64,000 nucleotides of DNA from an uncultured Caryophanales bacterium. Lineage in GTDB: Bacteria > Bacillota_I > Bacilli_A > RF39 > UBA660. The first letter of the stretch is position 1; each line of letters opens with the position of its first letter. The notes beneath the pieces were generated by a model. That model searched no databases. It worked only from the letters and a program-made list of their open reading frames with translations, and had not been told where the DNA came from. The position numbers and the translations under genes are program-made. This document shows, piece after piece, positions 24,015-33,911 of the stretch. The DNA is taken from contig CAMKGA010000006.1 in the NCBI GenBank assembly GCA_946412015.1, positions 1-64,000 on the forward strand, read 5' to 3'.

Positions 24015-26321
24015 TTATTTTTTTTCATATTTACTAATTTTTTTATCAAACAAATAACTTAATTCCGTAAATATTGCAAGATTAAGTAAACATAAACTTA
24101 AAAATAACAATATCATAAATGGTTTTAATAGTACTAAGTCAAATAATCCTCTTAAAAAGATTATACAAAATACAAATATACTAATCAATGTTATATATAA
24201 TAACAATCTTAGTTTACTAAATGGATAACATAATTTAAATAGTAATATAAAGCCAGTATATCCAACAAGTAATATAGCCATTGTAGAAGTTTCTCTTGGA
24301 CTAAACTTAAAAAGATAAGAAAATAACATCGTTATTAAAATACTAAGTACTATAGTAACTGCACTAGGTATTGATCTTCTAAAAACATTAATAAAGAAAT
24401 TACCTTCTATTTTTTTATTATTAGACTCAAGTGCCAGTATAAAAGATGGAATACCTATCGTAAGCGCACTAGTTAAACTAAGCTGTATTGGTTGAAAAGG
24501 ATAACCCATAGATATAAATAAAAATGTTATTGCAAGTAAAGTTGAATATGTTGTTTTAGTTAAAAACAAACATCCCGATCTTTCTAAATTATTAACAGTT
24601 CTTCTTCCCTCTTTAATAATAGATGGAACAGATTTAAAATCAGAGTCCATTAAAACTACTTGAGCAACATTTCTTGCTGCCTCACTACCATTTGCAATCG
24701 ATATACTACTATCAGCCTCACGAAGCGCTAAAACATCATTAACTCCATCTCCTGCAAAAGCAACAACATGATTACTAGCTCTTAAAGCCATTACTATTTC
24801 TTTCTTTTGATTAGGAAGCACCCTACAAAAAACATTATAATTATCTACTATCTCTTTTAAGTTATCCTTATTACCAACCGTACTCATATCAATAACCTTA
24901 CTATCAATATTTAATCTATTTAATATTGATAAAGTACTAGCTATACCGTCCCCTGTAATAATTTTAACATCAAGTCCTTCACTTTTTATATAATCAAGAG
25001 TCTCTTTTGCATTATTTCTTATTTCATCTTGAAATACAAGCACACCAATTAAATTCATGTTATCTGGTTTATTATATTCCTTAAACTCATTTTTTGAATG
25101 CATTAACACTAAAATTCGATAATTTTCATACTTTTTAAATACATCATGTTTAATATCTTTACACAATATCTCACGCGCACCTAATATAAATGAGCCCTTA
25201 TCTTTAACATTTATACCAGAATATTTTCTAGAAGATGAAAATGGTACTTTTTTAGTTACCATATATCCGATATCATTACCATACTTACTTTCTATCGCAT
25301 CCATAGTCTTATTATCCCCAGAAAGACTATTAGAAAATGAACTTAAAATTTTATCTATATTATATTTATTATCTATTTTAACAACATCAATTAACTCCAA
25401 GCTTCCTTTAGTAAGAGTTCCTGTTTTATCTAAACATATAGTATCTACTCTAGCTAGTGATTCTGAACAGTATAAATCTTGAACAAGCACTTTTTTTCTA
25501 GCTAATCTTAACGCACTTATAAAAAATACAGAACTTGTAAGTAATACTAATCCTTCTGGTATCATCGAAATAATTGCAGCAGCAGATGCAACAACTGCCT
25601 TAGATAAACCAACTTCATGATATTGTCTGAAAAACAGAATAATACCTAATGGTACAATTACAAAAGATATAATCTTAATAATTTTATTTAAAGTATTTAC
25701 AATAACAGAATTTACTTTCTTTATATACTTAGCCTCACTAGATATCTTAGATGTATAATTATCAAGTCCAACATGTTCAACACGAGCTATACAACTACCT
25801 GATACAATAAAACTACCAGAAAGTAACATATCCCCTTCTTTTTTTATAATATGATTAGCTTCTCCTGTAATGAATGATTCATCAACCTCAACCTCACCAT
25901 CCATTATTATAGAATCAGCAATAATTTGATTTCCTAGTTTGTATTTAACAATATCATCAAGTACAATAGAATGAATAGAAACTAATTTCTCATTACCTTC
26001 TCTCAATACTAATATCTTCTTCATTGCAATTACATTTAACTTATCAATAGTCTTTTTAGCATGTACTTCTTGTATAATACTTATTATAGTATTACATAAT
26101 ACAATACCCATAAAAAGTAAATTCTTATATGAATGAACTAAAAAAATACAAAAAGCTATTCCTAAATTTAATAAATTAAATATAGTAAATACATTCTTAT
26201 ATATAATCTTTTTTATACTTATGGTTTTAATCTCTGTATCATAATTAACAAGTCCTTCTTCATATCTTAACTTAACCTGTTCATCAGATAAACCTACATA
26301 TATGTTAGGATCATAACGCAT
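24015..26321 (-). CDS. P-type cation-transporting ATPase (CtpE-like)
   Basis: 768 residues. The A-domain has TGE (152-154), helix M4 has PEGLVLLTS (255-263), the phosphorylation site is D298 in CLDKTGTLTKG, and the hinge is GDGVNDVLALREAD. About 8-10 membrane segments. No N-terminal metal-binding domain, so not a copper or zinc pump. The MIPEGLVLLTS form of M4 is that of the CtpE group, reported to import calcium in mycobacteria. Calcium as substrate is inference. Single-gene unit. Confidence 0.85.
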   Translation of the reverse strand: MRYDPNIYVGLSDEQVKLRYEEGLVNYDTEIKTISIKKIIYKNVFTIFNLLNLGIAFCIFLVHSYKNLLFMGIVLCNTIISIIQEVHAKKTIDKLNVIAMKKILVLREGNEKLVSIHSIVLDDIVKYKLGNQIIADSIIMDGEVEVDESFITGEANHIIKKEGDMLLSGSFIVSGSCIARVEHVGLDNYTSKISSEAKYIKKVNSVIVNTLNKIIKIISFVIVPLGIILFFRQYHEVGLSKAVVASAAAIISMIPEGLVLLTSSVFFISALRLARKKVLVQDLYCSESLARVDTICLDKTGTLTKGSLELIDVVKIDNKYNIDKILSSFSNSLSGDNKTMDAIESKYGNDIGYMVTKKVPFSSSRKYSGINVKDKGSFILGAREILCKDIKHDVFKKYENYRILVLMHSKNEFKEYNKPDNMNLIGVLVFQDEIRNNAKETLDYIKSEGLDVKIITGDGIASTLSILNRLNIDSKVIDMSTVGNKDNLKEIVDNYNVFCRVLPNQKKEIVMALRASNHVVAFAGDGVNDVLALREADSSISIANGSEAARNVAQVVLMDSDFKSVPSIIKEGRRTVNNLERSGCLFLTKTTYSTLLAITFLFISMGYPFQPIQLSLTSALTIGIPSFILALESNNKKIEGNFFINVFRRSIPSAVTIVLSILITMLFSYLFKFSPRETSTMAILLVGYTGFILLFKLCYPFSKLRLLLYITLISIFVFCIIFLRGLFDLVLLKPFMILLFLSLCLLNLAIFTELSYLFDKKISKYEKK

Positions 26322-26380
26322 ATTAACATCTCCTTGTTACTGCGACTAAATTATACTAAAATATATTATTTTTTTCAAGT

Positions 26381-26402
26381 AAAAAGATACGATTACTCGT
26401 AT
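26381..26402 (-). terminator. Terminator of the GrpB gene
   Basis: Minus strand ATACGA-GTAA-TCGTAT followed by CTTTTT. Confidence 0.6.
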
Positions 26403-26446
26403 TTTAAAACTTGTCTATACTTTACATAAAAATGCACATTAATTTT

Positions 26447-26959
26447 TTATTTAACACTTTCCCTTGCACGATTTAATAAATCAGTAACATATTTACTTTT
26501 AATATTTTTATAATCTTCTCTAATATTATATCCACTTTTCAATATTTCTTTTTTTAAATTAGCGTATGCTTTTCTTTCATTTTTATTTTTTAATAAATAT
26601 TCTTTTAAAATAAGAAAGTCTTTATATCTATCAGAATCAATTTTTACTAGGTGTATATGTATATCACCTGATTTTGTTTCTTCTTCTGTACTAGCAAAAA
26701 AGCGGTAAATATTTTCATTACTTTTTTTACCTGGATAGAAACCTAATTGTTTTAGTTTTCTTGTTAAATCTTCCATTTCATTATCGTTAAATACTCCAAT
26801 TAAAATATCTATTATATTTTTTCCAATCATATATGGAATTGCAGTTGATCCTACATGATTTATTGGATAATCTTTTCCAATTGCTTTTCTTATTCTTTTT
26901 ACTTCTCTATTATATCTTTTAGTATTATCTTTAAAATTTTGTCTTTCTAAAGCAACCAT
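26447..26959 (-). CDS. GrpB/UPF0157-family nucleotidyltransferase-fold protein
   Basis: 170 residues with the GrpB motif INHVGSTAIPYMIGKNIIDILIG (GSTA plus D-x-D-like pair), IHIHLVK and a C-terminal helical region. The family (PF04229) has a nucleotidyltransferase fold; activity is mostly uncharacterised. The start is the ATG at 26959 after AAGGAAG; the upstream 11 codons overlap the ribosome site. Separate unit from parC, which has its own terminator. Confidence 0.82.
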   Translation of the reverse strand: MVALERQNFKDNTKRYNREVKRIRKAIGKDYPINHVGSTAIPYMIGKNIIDILIGVFNDNEMEDLTRKLKQLGFYPGKKSNENIYRFFASTEEETKSGDIHIHLVKIDSDRYKDFLILKEYLLKNKNERKAYANLKKEILKSGYNIREDYKNIKSKYVTDLLNRARESVK

Positions 26960-26992
26960 AATTTTCACTTCCTTTATTAAAAATAATATCAT

Positions 26993-27017
26993 AAAAAAGA
27001 TTGAGTTATCTCAATCT
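26993..27017 (-). terminator. Terminator of parC
   Basis: Minus strand AGATTGAG-ATAA-CTCAATCT then TTTTTT, overlapping the stop codon of parC. Confidence 0.8.
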
Positions 27018-29511
27018 ATTTTTCTATATCTTTTAAGAAATCATCTATAGTCATTATCTTATCATCTATTGATTCTAATGATATTTCTTTTACTTCTTCT
27101 TTTATATCGTTTGGATTTATAAGTTCTTTAACTTCAAACATACCAAATACTTGATTATTTGAAATACTAGTACCTGTTGAGTATCTATCTAGTATTGAAA
27201 TATCAGTTGTTTTCTTATATTCAATATCTTCTTTATAAATGATTCCAATATTTGTTTTATCAACAATTAAACCACCTATTATATGGTATGGATTAGTTTT
27301 TACATCTCTTATTATTTGAACTCCACGTCTAGCTCTTGATGTTCTTTCAAATTCAGATATTTTTACTCTTTTTGCAGTACTCTTATCTGTTAAGACTAAG
27401 ATGTAATCTTCTCCATTATAAACATCTCCAAGAATAACCTTATCTCTATCTTTTAGTGAAATTGCTTTAACTCCACTAGCTTTTAATCCTATTACTCCTA
27501 TTTCATTTATATCATATCTTAATGCATTACCATAAGTTGTCGTAATAAATACCTCACTACCTATTTTATCAGTTACACTGACAACCTCATCATCACCTTT
27601 TAATTTCATCGAACAAATTGGTTTATTATAGCGTGTAACTTTAAAATCACTAAGTAATGTTCTTTTTACCATACCATTTTTACTAAATATAGTAATTATC
27701 TTTTTATCATTAAAGTTTGTAACTGGAATTGATGTAATAATTTTTTCATCTGCATCAAGTTTTACTATATTACTTACATGTTTTCCCATTTCTTTCCATT
27801 TTAAATCTGGTATTTCATATACTGGAATATACAAGTAATTTCCCATGTTTGTAAACATAAGTATTGTATCTAATGTATTTAACTCATATAATCCTATTAC
27901 ATAATCCATCTCTTTTAATGTAGGTTCTGCCTCACTAGATTGATAGCTTCTTATAGAACTACGTTTAACATATCCTTCAGAAGTTACCATAACAATACAA
28001 TCTTCTTTTTGGATCATGTCTGTTGTATCTATCTTTATCTCAGTTACTTCGTCTCTAATTTCTGTTTTTCTATCTACTGCATATTCTTTTTTTATTTTTC
28101 TTAATTCATGTTTCATTACTTCATGTAATTTATCTTCATCAGCAAGTATTTGTTTTAAGGCAGCAATAAATTTTTCTAATTTTGCTTTTTCTTCTTCTAG
28201 GGCAACAACATCAGTATTAGTTAGACGATATAATTGTAATGTAACTATTGCCTCTGCTTGTTTTAAAGTAAAATCAAATTCTTTAACTAAATTATCTCTA
28301 GCATCAGTTTTATTTTTACTTGCACGAATTACTTTAATAACTTCATCAAGTATTGATAGCATCTTTAAAAAACCATCTACTATATGTAATCTTTTTTCAT
28401 ATGCATCAAGATCAAATTTTGTTCTTCTTAATAATACTTCTTTTTGGTGAGCAATATATGCATCTAACATTGGAAGAATCCCTAAAGTCATTGGTCTACG
28501 ATTAACTATAGCTACCATATTATATGAATATGATACTTGAAGTTCAGTATTTTTATAAAGATAGTTTAAAATCATATCTTTATTAGCACCATTTTTTAAA
28601 TCTATAGCAATTCTAAGTCCATCTCTATCAGTTTCGTCTCTAACTTCAGCTATACCATCTATTTTTTTATCTATTCTAATTGAATCAATTTTACTAACTA
28701 AATTAGCTTTATTAACTTCAAATGGTATTTCAGTTACAAGTATTTGAGTTTTACCTTTATTAGTTACAAATTCACATTTACTTCTTACTATTACTTTTCC
28801 GCGACCAGTTGTAAATGCATCAATAATTCCTTTTTTACCTTCTACAATACCACCTGTTGGAAAATCAGGACCTTTTACTATTTCAAGTATTGTATCTAAT
28901 CTACAGTTTGGACTATCGATCCTTTTTATTGTTGCATCTATAATCTCTCCTAAATTATGTGGAGGAATATTTGTTGCATATCCTGCACTAATACCGTTAG
29001 TTCCATTAACAAGTAGGTTTGGATATTTAGCTGGAAGAACAGTTGGTTCTAAAAATCTATCATCAAAGTTTGGTGCCCAAGCAACAGTATCTTTTTCAAG
29101 ATCTTTTAAAAGTTCACTACTAATTTTAGATAATCTTGCTTCAGTATAACGGTATGCAGCAGCAGAATCTCCATCCATAGATCCATTATTACCATGAATA
29201 TCTATTAGTATTTCATTTTGTTTCCACCACTGACTCATACGTACCATTGCATCATATACGCTTGAATCTCCATGTGGATGGAATTTACCTAATACATCTC
29301 CAACAGTTGCTGCACATTTTATATATCCGTGTTCATGGGTATTATTAGCCTTATACATTGCATATAAAATTCTTCTTTGTACTGGTTTTAATCCATCTCT
29401 AACATCTGGAATAGCTCTATCTTGGATAATTTCTTTTGCATATTTACCAAAACGATCTCCCATAATCTCTTCTAAGGCATAATCTTGTATTCTTTTTATT
29501 ATATCTTCCAT
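27016..29511 (-). CDS. parC: DNA topoisomerase IV subunit A (ParC)
   Basis: 831-residue type II topoisomerase A subunit. The breakage-reunion domain carries the catalytic tyrosine Y122 in AAYRYTEARLS and the drug-binding helix HPHGDSSVYDAMVRMSQWW (79-97). A C-terminal beta-pinwheel follows with ITIFSKNGMVKRT-type blades. QDRAIPDVRDGLKPVQRRILYAM and the absence of a clean GyrA box (QRRGGKG) favour ParC over GyrA. It decatenates daughter chromosomes. Same strand as parE, with Nudix and cupin genes between them. Confidence 0.92.
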   Translation of the reverse strand: MEDIIKRIQDYALEEIMGDRFGKYAKEIIQDRAIPDVRDGLKPVQRRILYAMYKANNTHEHGYIKCAATVGDVLGKFHPHGDSSVYDAMVRMSQWWKQNEILIDIHGNNGSMDGDSAAAYRYTEARLSKISSELLKDLEKDTVAWAPNFDDRFLEPTVLPAKYPNLLVNGTNGISAGYATNIPPHNLGEIIDATIKRIDSPNCRLDTILEIVKGPDFPTGGIVEGKKGIIDAFTTGRGKVIVRSKCEFVTNKGKTQILVTEIPFEVNKANLVSKIDSIRIDKKIDGIAEVRDETDRDGLRIAIDLKNGANKDMILNYLYKNTELQVSYSYNMVAIVNRRPMTLGILPMLDAYIAHQKEVLLRRTKFDLDAYEKRLHIVDGFLKMLSILDEVIKVIRASKNKTDARDNLVKEFDFTLKQAEAIVTLQLYRLTNTDVVALEEEKAKLEKFIAALKQILADEDKLHEVMKHELRKIKKEYAVDRKTEIRDEVTEIKIDTTDMIQKEDCIVMVTSEGYVKRSSIRSYQSSEAEPTLKEMDYVIGLYELNTLDTILMFTNMGNYLYIPVYEIPDLKWKEMGKHVSNIVKLDADEKIITSIPVTNFNDKKIITIFSKNGMVKRTLLSDFKVTRYNKPICSMKLKGDDEVVSVTDKIGSEVFITTTYGNALRYDINEIGVIGLKASGVKAISLKDRDKVILGDVYNGEDYILVLTDKSTAKRVKISEFERTSRARRGVQIIRDVKTNPYHIIGGLIVDKTNIGIIYKEDIEYKKTTDISILDRYSTGTSISNNQVFGMFEVKELINPNDIKEEVKEISLESIDDKIMTIDDFLKDIEK

Positions 29512-30069
29512 CTAAACACCTCTATTATTTAGTTTTTTTATTAATTTCTTGTGTACTGGCCTTATAAAATCACAAAATGATTCATCATAAGCATCTTTAA
29601 AATCAACCCATTTAACTCCTTTAGACTCATCTTCTCTATAAACAAGCGGTATTTTATCATCTGCTTCCATTAAATATACACAATCAAAATGTATATGGGA
29701 TGATACATATTTTCCTCGTTTCACATGTCCAATTACTGGATTAGAGTTAATCGCAAATATGTTTTCATCTAATACTTTTGCTTTAAGCCCAGTTTCTTCT
29801 TCTACTTCGCGAACCGCAACGGAAAGTAAATCATCTATTCCATCAGCATGTCCTCCAGGATATGCCCAACCATCATTTATGATATGATAGACAACTACCA
29901 TTTTGGTTCTATCTTTATTAACTACAAAAGCGGATGCAGTAAAATGTCCAAAAATATTATTTCTCGTTAATACATCATCAAAACTATTAATAAATTCTAA
30001 AAATTGTTCTTTATCTTTTTGCTCCACTTCGTCAAATGGCATATATTTTTCTATTTGTTCTTTCAACAT
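29512..30069 (-). CDS. Nudix hydrolase
   Basis: 185 residues with a Nudix box GGHADGIDDLLSVAVREVEEETGL (about 71-94). The first acidic position of the GX5E signature is Asp instead of Glu; the REVEEETG core is intact. Substrate cannot be read. Sits between cupin and parC with no gap to parC, so part of the parE-parC transcript. Confidence 0.88.
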   Translation of the reverse strand: MLKEQIEKYMPFDEVEQKDKEQFLEFINSFDDVLTRNNIFGHFTASAFVVNKDRTKMVVVYHIINDGWAYPGGHADGIDDLLSVAVREVEEETGLKAKVLDENIFAINSNPVIGHVKRGKYVSSHIHFDCVYLMEADDKIPLVYREDESKGVKWVDFKDAYDESFCDFIRPVHKKLIKKLNNRGV

Positions 30070-30080
30070 ATAATCACGTC

Positions 30081-30422
30081 CTACTTACTAGTTTCATGTA
30101 CTTCATTTTCATCAAATGAATTTGACATTATTTCTAACATTCTTAAATTACCTTTATAACTATATTTTTTCTTTGGAGAAATCTCAATTAAATCGTCAGT
30201 TTTAACAGGTACTTTATCATCATCTATTTCAAATTCTCCCAAACCAGAAATTATATAATAAAATATAGTACTAGTATCTAACATACAATAGTTATCACGT
30301 TCACCATTTATATCAACAAAACAAATACTAATGTCAGAACAAGTTATTTTTGGCAAAATAACATTAAATCCATTCTTTGAAAAATTATAATTCTTATTTA
30401 AATTTTTAATATACTTTTCCAT
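30081..30422 (-). CDS. Cupin-fold protein
   Basis: 113 residues with the beta-strand pattern of a single cupin barrel: IFYYIISGLGEFEIDDDKV (first motif without the metal-binding HxH) then LIEISPKKKYSYKG. The usual histidines are missing, so metal binding is doubtful. Role unknown. Gap to parE is 8 bp. Confidence 0.65.
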   Translation of the reverse strand: MEKYIKNLNKNYNFSKNGFNVILPKITCSDISICFVDINGERDNYCMLDTSTIFYYIISGLGEFEIDDDKVPVKTDDLIEISPKKKYSYKGNLRMLEIMSNSFDENEVHETSK

Positions 30423-30430
30423 AATTCCCC

Positions 30431-32335
30431 CTACGCTCTATAATTATCTTCCATTGTAAATTCTACATTTTCTTCTATCCATTGTTTTCTAGGTTCAACT
30501 TTATCTCCCATAAGTACACTAACACGTCTTTCAGCAAGTGCTGCATCTGAAATACTAACTCTAATTAAACTACGAGTATCAGGATTCATTGTAGTTTCCC
30601 AAAGCTGATCAGCATTCATCTCTCCTAAACCTTTATATCTTTGAATAGAATACTTACCTGTATTTTCTTTTTTTATATCTTCTAATTCTTCATCTGTATA
30701 TGCATAAAAATGCTTTTTCCCATAATCTAACTTATATAAAGGAGGAAGAGCTATATAAAGTTTACCTTGTTCAATTAAGCCTCTCATATAATAGTAGAAG
30801 AATGTAAGAAGTAATATTTGAATATGAGCACCATCAACATCGGCATCGGTCATTATTATTACTTTATCATAATTAGAATCTTCAACAGTAAAATCTGACC
30901 CAACTCCTGCGCCTATTGTATGAATCATTGTATTTATCTCTTCATTTTTAAGTATATCAGATAGTGATGCTTTAGCAGTATTAATTACTTTCCCACGAAG
31001 TGGTAATATTGCTTGAAATTTACGATCACGTCCACCTTTAGCTGAACCGCCAGCAGAATCTCCCTCGACTAAGAATAATTCATTTTTCTTTGGATTCTTA
31101 CTTTGTGCAGGAGATAACTTACCTGATAAATTTTTCTCTATTTTATTTTTAGATTTACCATTACGTGCTTCATCTCTTGCTTTTCTTGCTGCTTCTCTAA
31201 CTTGTTTACTTTTAACCATTTTTTCAACAATCTTAGTAGCTACAGCTTTATTTTCTTCTAAGAAAAACTGTAATTTTTCACTAACAATACTTTCTACTGC
31301 ATTACGAGCTTGTGGAGTTCCTAGTTTAGATTTAGTTTGCCCTTCAAACTGTAATAATGCCTCAGGTATATTTACCGATAATATTGTAGTTATTCCCTCT
31401 CTAGTATCTGGTCCTTCTAAATTTTTATCTTTTGCTTTTAAATATCCATTACTTCTTGCATAATCATTAAATACACGTGTTAAAGCAGTCTTAAACCCTA
31501 CCTCATGTGTTCCACCATCAGATGTTTTTACATTATTTACAAAAGATATAATATTTTCTGAATATGTATCTGTATACTGAAATGCAACACTAACTTCTAT
31601 ATTATCTTTAACACCTTCAAATTGTACAACAGAATGTAGTTCACTTTTATCTTGATTTATATATTCAACAAATGATTTTAATCCGTTTAAATAACAATAA
31701 CTTTCTTTTCTATCATTTATCTCATCTATTATATCTATAGTAAGTCCTTCAAGTAAAAATGCACTTTCTTGCATTCTTTCACATATAGTAGAAAATGAAA
31801 AATGTGTAGTCTGAAATATTGTGTCATCTGGCATAAATCTAACACTAGTACCAGTCTTACTTGTTTTCATTCCTTTAGTAAGTGGTTGATCTAGTTTTCC
31901 ACCATCTTTAAATGATATAGCATATTCATAGCCATCACGACGAATACTTACTTTCATCCATTTAGATAATGCATTAACAACACTAGCACCTACTCCATGA
32001 AGTCCACCTGATACTTTGTATCCACTAGATTCAAATTTTCCCCCAGCATGTAGAACTGTATATATAACCTCAGGAGTTGATTTACCAGTTGCATGTATTC
32101 CTACTGGAACCCCTCTACCTTCATCTTCTACACTAACACTAGAATCACTATGAATTGTAATTTTTATTTTTTTACCGTAACCATTTATTACCTCATCTAT
32201 ACTATTATCAACTATCTCCCATACTAAGTGATGAAGACCACGTTTATCAGTAGATCCGATATACATACCAGGTCTTTTTCTAACTGCTTCTAATCCCTCT
32301 AGTACTTTGATAGAATTCTCATCATATTTTACCAT
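30431..32335 (-). CDS. parE: DNA topoisomerase IV subunit B (ParE)
   Basis: ATPase subunit partner of ParC. GHKL ATPase motifs: EIVDNSIDEVINGYGK, DEGRGVPVG, GGLHGVGASVVNALS. The Toprim domain has FLVEGDSAGGSAKGGRDRKF and DADVDGAHI. QAILPLRGKVINTAKA is typical of ParE. Start is the ATG at 32335 (GGTGG four bases before); the frame runs 18 codons further up without a ribosome site. 634 residues. Confidence 0.94.
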   Translation of the reverse strand: MVKYDENSIKVLEGLEAVRKRPGMYIGSTDKRGLHHLVWEIVDNSIDEVINGYGKKIKITIHSDSSVSVEDEGRGVPVGIHATGKSTPEVIYTVLHAGGKFESSGYKVSGGLHGVGASVVNALSKWMKVSIRRDGYEYAISFKDGGKLDQPLTKGMKTSKTGTSVRFMPDDTIFQTTHFSFSTICERMQESAFLLEGLTIDIIDEINDRKESYCYLNGLKSFVEYINQDKSELHSVVQFEGVKDNIEVSVAFQYTDTYSENIISFVNNVKTSDGGTHEVGFKTALTRVFNDYARSNGYLKAKDKNLEGPDTREGITTILSVNIPEALLQFEGQTKSKLGTPQARNAVESIVSEKLQFFLEENKAVATKIVEKMVKSKQVREAARKARDEARNGKSKNKIEKNLSGKLSPAQSKNPKKNELFLVEGDSAGGSAKGGRDRKFQAILPLRGKVINTAKASLSDILKNEEINTMIHTIGAGVGSDFTVEDSNYDKVIIMTDADVDGAHIQILLLTFFYYYMRGLIEQGKLYIALPPLYKLDYGKKHFYAYTDEELEDIKKENTGKYSIQRYKGLGEMNADQLWETTMNPDTRSLIRVSISDAALAERRVSVLMGDKVEPRKQWIEENVEFTMEDNYRA

Positions 32336-32382
32336 GTTACCACCCTTAACATTATAGCACGCAAATTCAAGAAAAGTCAAAG

Positions 32383-32406
32383 AAAACAAGCAATTTTCAT
32401 TGCTTG
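32383..32406 (-). terminator. Terminator of the dipeptidase gene
   Basis: Minus strand CAAGCAA-TGAAAA-TTGCTTG followed by TTTTCTTTG. Confidence 0.7.
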
Positions 32407-32428
32407 CAAATGTAATAAAAATTTATAT

Positions 32429-33073
32429 TTATCTTAATTTTTCTACTGGAAAGTTAAAATATGTATTTTTATATGGTTCATTATTTAATGTAAAATGCCA
32501 CCATTCATTATTTAATGGCATAAAATTATATTTTTCCATAACATTTCTTAAATACTTTCTATTATCTAACTGCTTTTTTGTTAAATTTTTATAATAATAA
32601 TGCGCAATATCACCAAAATTATCAAAATTACATCCCATATCTATTTCTTCATTAGTTTTAATATCAACTAATGTTATATCAACAGTACTTCCTCTAGTAT
32701 GAGAAGATAATAGTGAAATATAATCTTTTTCAATTAACTCTTTTTTAGATAAGTCTTTATAAAACATATCTTTCATTTTATTATCATCACTATTAACCCA
32801 TCTTTTAAAATGTAATAGTGCTTTATATGGTCTATATGCATCTAATACTTTTATTTTATATCCATCTTTTAAAAAATGATTGCATGCATCATTTAAATAA
32901 CTAGCAGCATATGAAGTTAAAAGTGCACAATTATCTAAATAGCCATCTATTTTCTCACCTACAAAATTGTAACTAGAATAATACTTCATATCAATTATTA
33001 TATTAGATATAATATCTTCTAAATTAACAAAACTAGATGAATCTTCTGAAATAATATAATTTTGATTATTCAC
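32429..33073 (-). CDS. D-Ala-D-Ala dipeptidase, VanX/DdpX-like (peptidase M15D)
   Basis: 215 residues with the M15D zinc site: S-x-H125-x-x-G-x-x-x-D132 in LLSSHTRGSTVDIT, and E190-W-W-H193-F. DAYRP (78-82) supplies the conserved arginine. No signal peptide, so it acts in the cytosol, like VanX, hydrolysing D-Ala-D-Ala. No VanH or VanA homologue is adjacent, so a housekeeping peptidoglycan-recycling role is more likely than vancomycin resistance. I chose the GTG at 33073 because GGTGG precedes it. Confidence 0.87.
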   Translation of the reverse strand: MNNQNYIISEDSSSFVNLEDIISNIIIDMKYYSSYNFVGEKIDGYLDNCALLTSYAASYLNDACNHFLKDGYKIKVLDAYRPYKALLHFKRWVNSDDNKMKDMFYKDLSKKELIEKDYISLLSSHTRGSTVDITLVDIKTNEEIDMGCNFDNFGDIAHYYYKNLTKKQLDNRKYLRNVMEKYNFMPLNNEWWHFTLNNEPYKNTYFNFPVEKLR

Positions 33074-33099
33074 ATTACCACCATACTTCACGTACAAAA

Positions 33100-33756
33100 T
33101 TATTTAGATTTTTTAGTTGTACTTTTTTTACTGTTTTCAATAACATTTATTAAATCTTTTTTATCTTTATTAGATTTTAATATGTATACAACTATTATAA
33201 TAGCACTACATAAAACAATTGAAACAATTAAAATAATATTATAATTTATTTCTAGTTTATTAGTTTTATCATTATTATTAGTATTATTTTTAGAATTTAA
33301 TTTCTTTAAATCATCAAGACAATCACTTTTACCTGATTCATAACATCCAACAATATCCTTATCTCCAGCTTCATATGCTTCATTTATAACATCTTCAAGA
33401 GAATCACTATATGATGTTGTTGCATATAAATCACTTATTACAACAAATGGTGTTCCTTGATAAGTTGCATTTTCAAATCCTGCTTCATTAAATTCATTAG
33501 CAACTTTAACTCCTAAATCATAATCTTTCCCTTTTTTCCATTCAACATGATCTACATATAACTCTTTTTTTATAAGTTCAAACTTTTTATCATAAGAATC
33601 TAATCCTTTTAAATATTCTTCTTCCTCTTCACAGTAAGGACAACCACCTGCTTCAAACATATAAACTTTTACCTTTTTATCTTCCGCTTTAATTATTAAT
33701 ATTGGAACAAGTAACATTAAAACAATTATAAATATAAATCTTTTTAAATTCTTCAT
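33100..33756 (-). CDS. Membrane-anchored thioredoxin-like protein
   Basis: 218 residues from the ATG at 33756 (AGGAGGT upstream). An N-terminal signal/anchor (KRFIFIIVLMLLVPILIIKA) is followed by a thioredoxin fold with C39-P-Y-C42 in FEAGGCPYCEEEEEYL and a cis-Pro region QGTPFVVISD. Then comes an Asn/Lys-rich linker, a second membrane segment (IILIVSIVLCSAIIIVVYIL) and a basic tail. It probably works outside the membrane as a disulfide reductase or oxidase. Co-directional with the sortase locus. Confidence 0.8.
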   Translation of the reverse strand: MKNLKRFIFIIVLMLLVPILIIKAEDKKVKVYMFEAGGCPYCEEEEEYLKGLDSYDKKFELIKKELYVDHVEWKKGKDYDLGVKVANEFNEAGFENATYQGTPFVVISDLYATTSYSDSLEDVINEAYEAGDKDIVGCYESGKSDCLDDLKKLNSKNNTNNNDKTNKLEINYNIILIVSIVLCSAIIIVVYILKSNKDKKDLINVIENSKKSTTKKSK

Positions 33757-33796
33757 TTTTCTACCTCCTAAAACATTATAACATGTTTTTTCAAAT

Positions 33797-33816
33797 AAAA
33801 AAAGCAAACGTTACGC
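33797..33816 (-). terminator. Weak terminator downstream of the sortase locus
   Basis: Minus strand AAGCG/TGCTT-type 5-bp stem with seven T. It may end the adhesin-sortase transcript. Confidence 0.4.
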
Positions 33817-33897
33817 TTACTTATTAATTACAGGTTTATTAATTATATCAAAACCATTAATCATTATTTCATTATTTTTTTCTATCAAATTTAGCAT
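33817..33897 (-). pseudogene. Remnant of a Cna-B adhesin C-terminus
   Basis: A 26-codon frame reads ...NEIMINGFDIINKPVINK. The adhesin gene upstream has YETMINGFDITNTHN at the end of its last Cna-B repeat, and the two DNA stretches (near 33838-33875 and 34844-34879) differ at only a few positions. There is no ribosome site. It is best explained as the scar of a second adhesin gene or a partial duplication. Confidence 0.6.
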
Positions 33898-33911
33898 TAG
33901 AAAAATCTAAA

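Noticed and set aside
32429-33073. Vancomycin-resistance cluster
   Set aside because: Only a VanX-like dipeptidase is present; no VanH, VanA/B ligase or adjacent VanRS was found.
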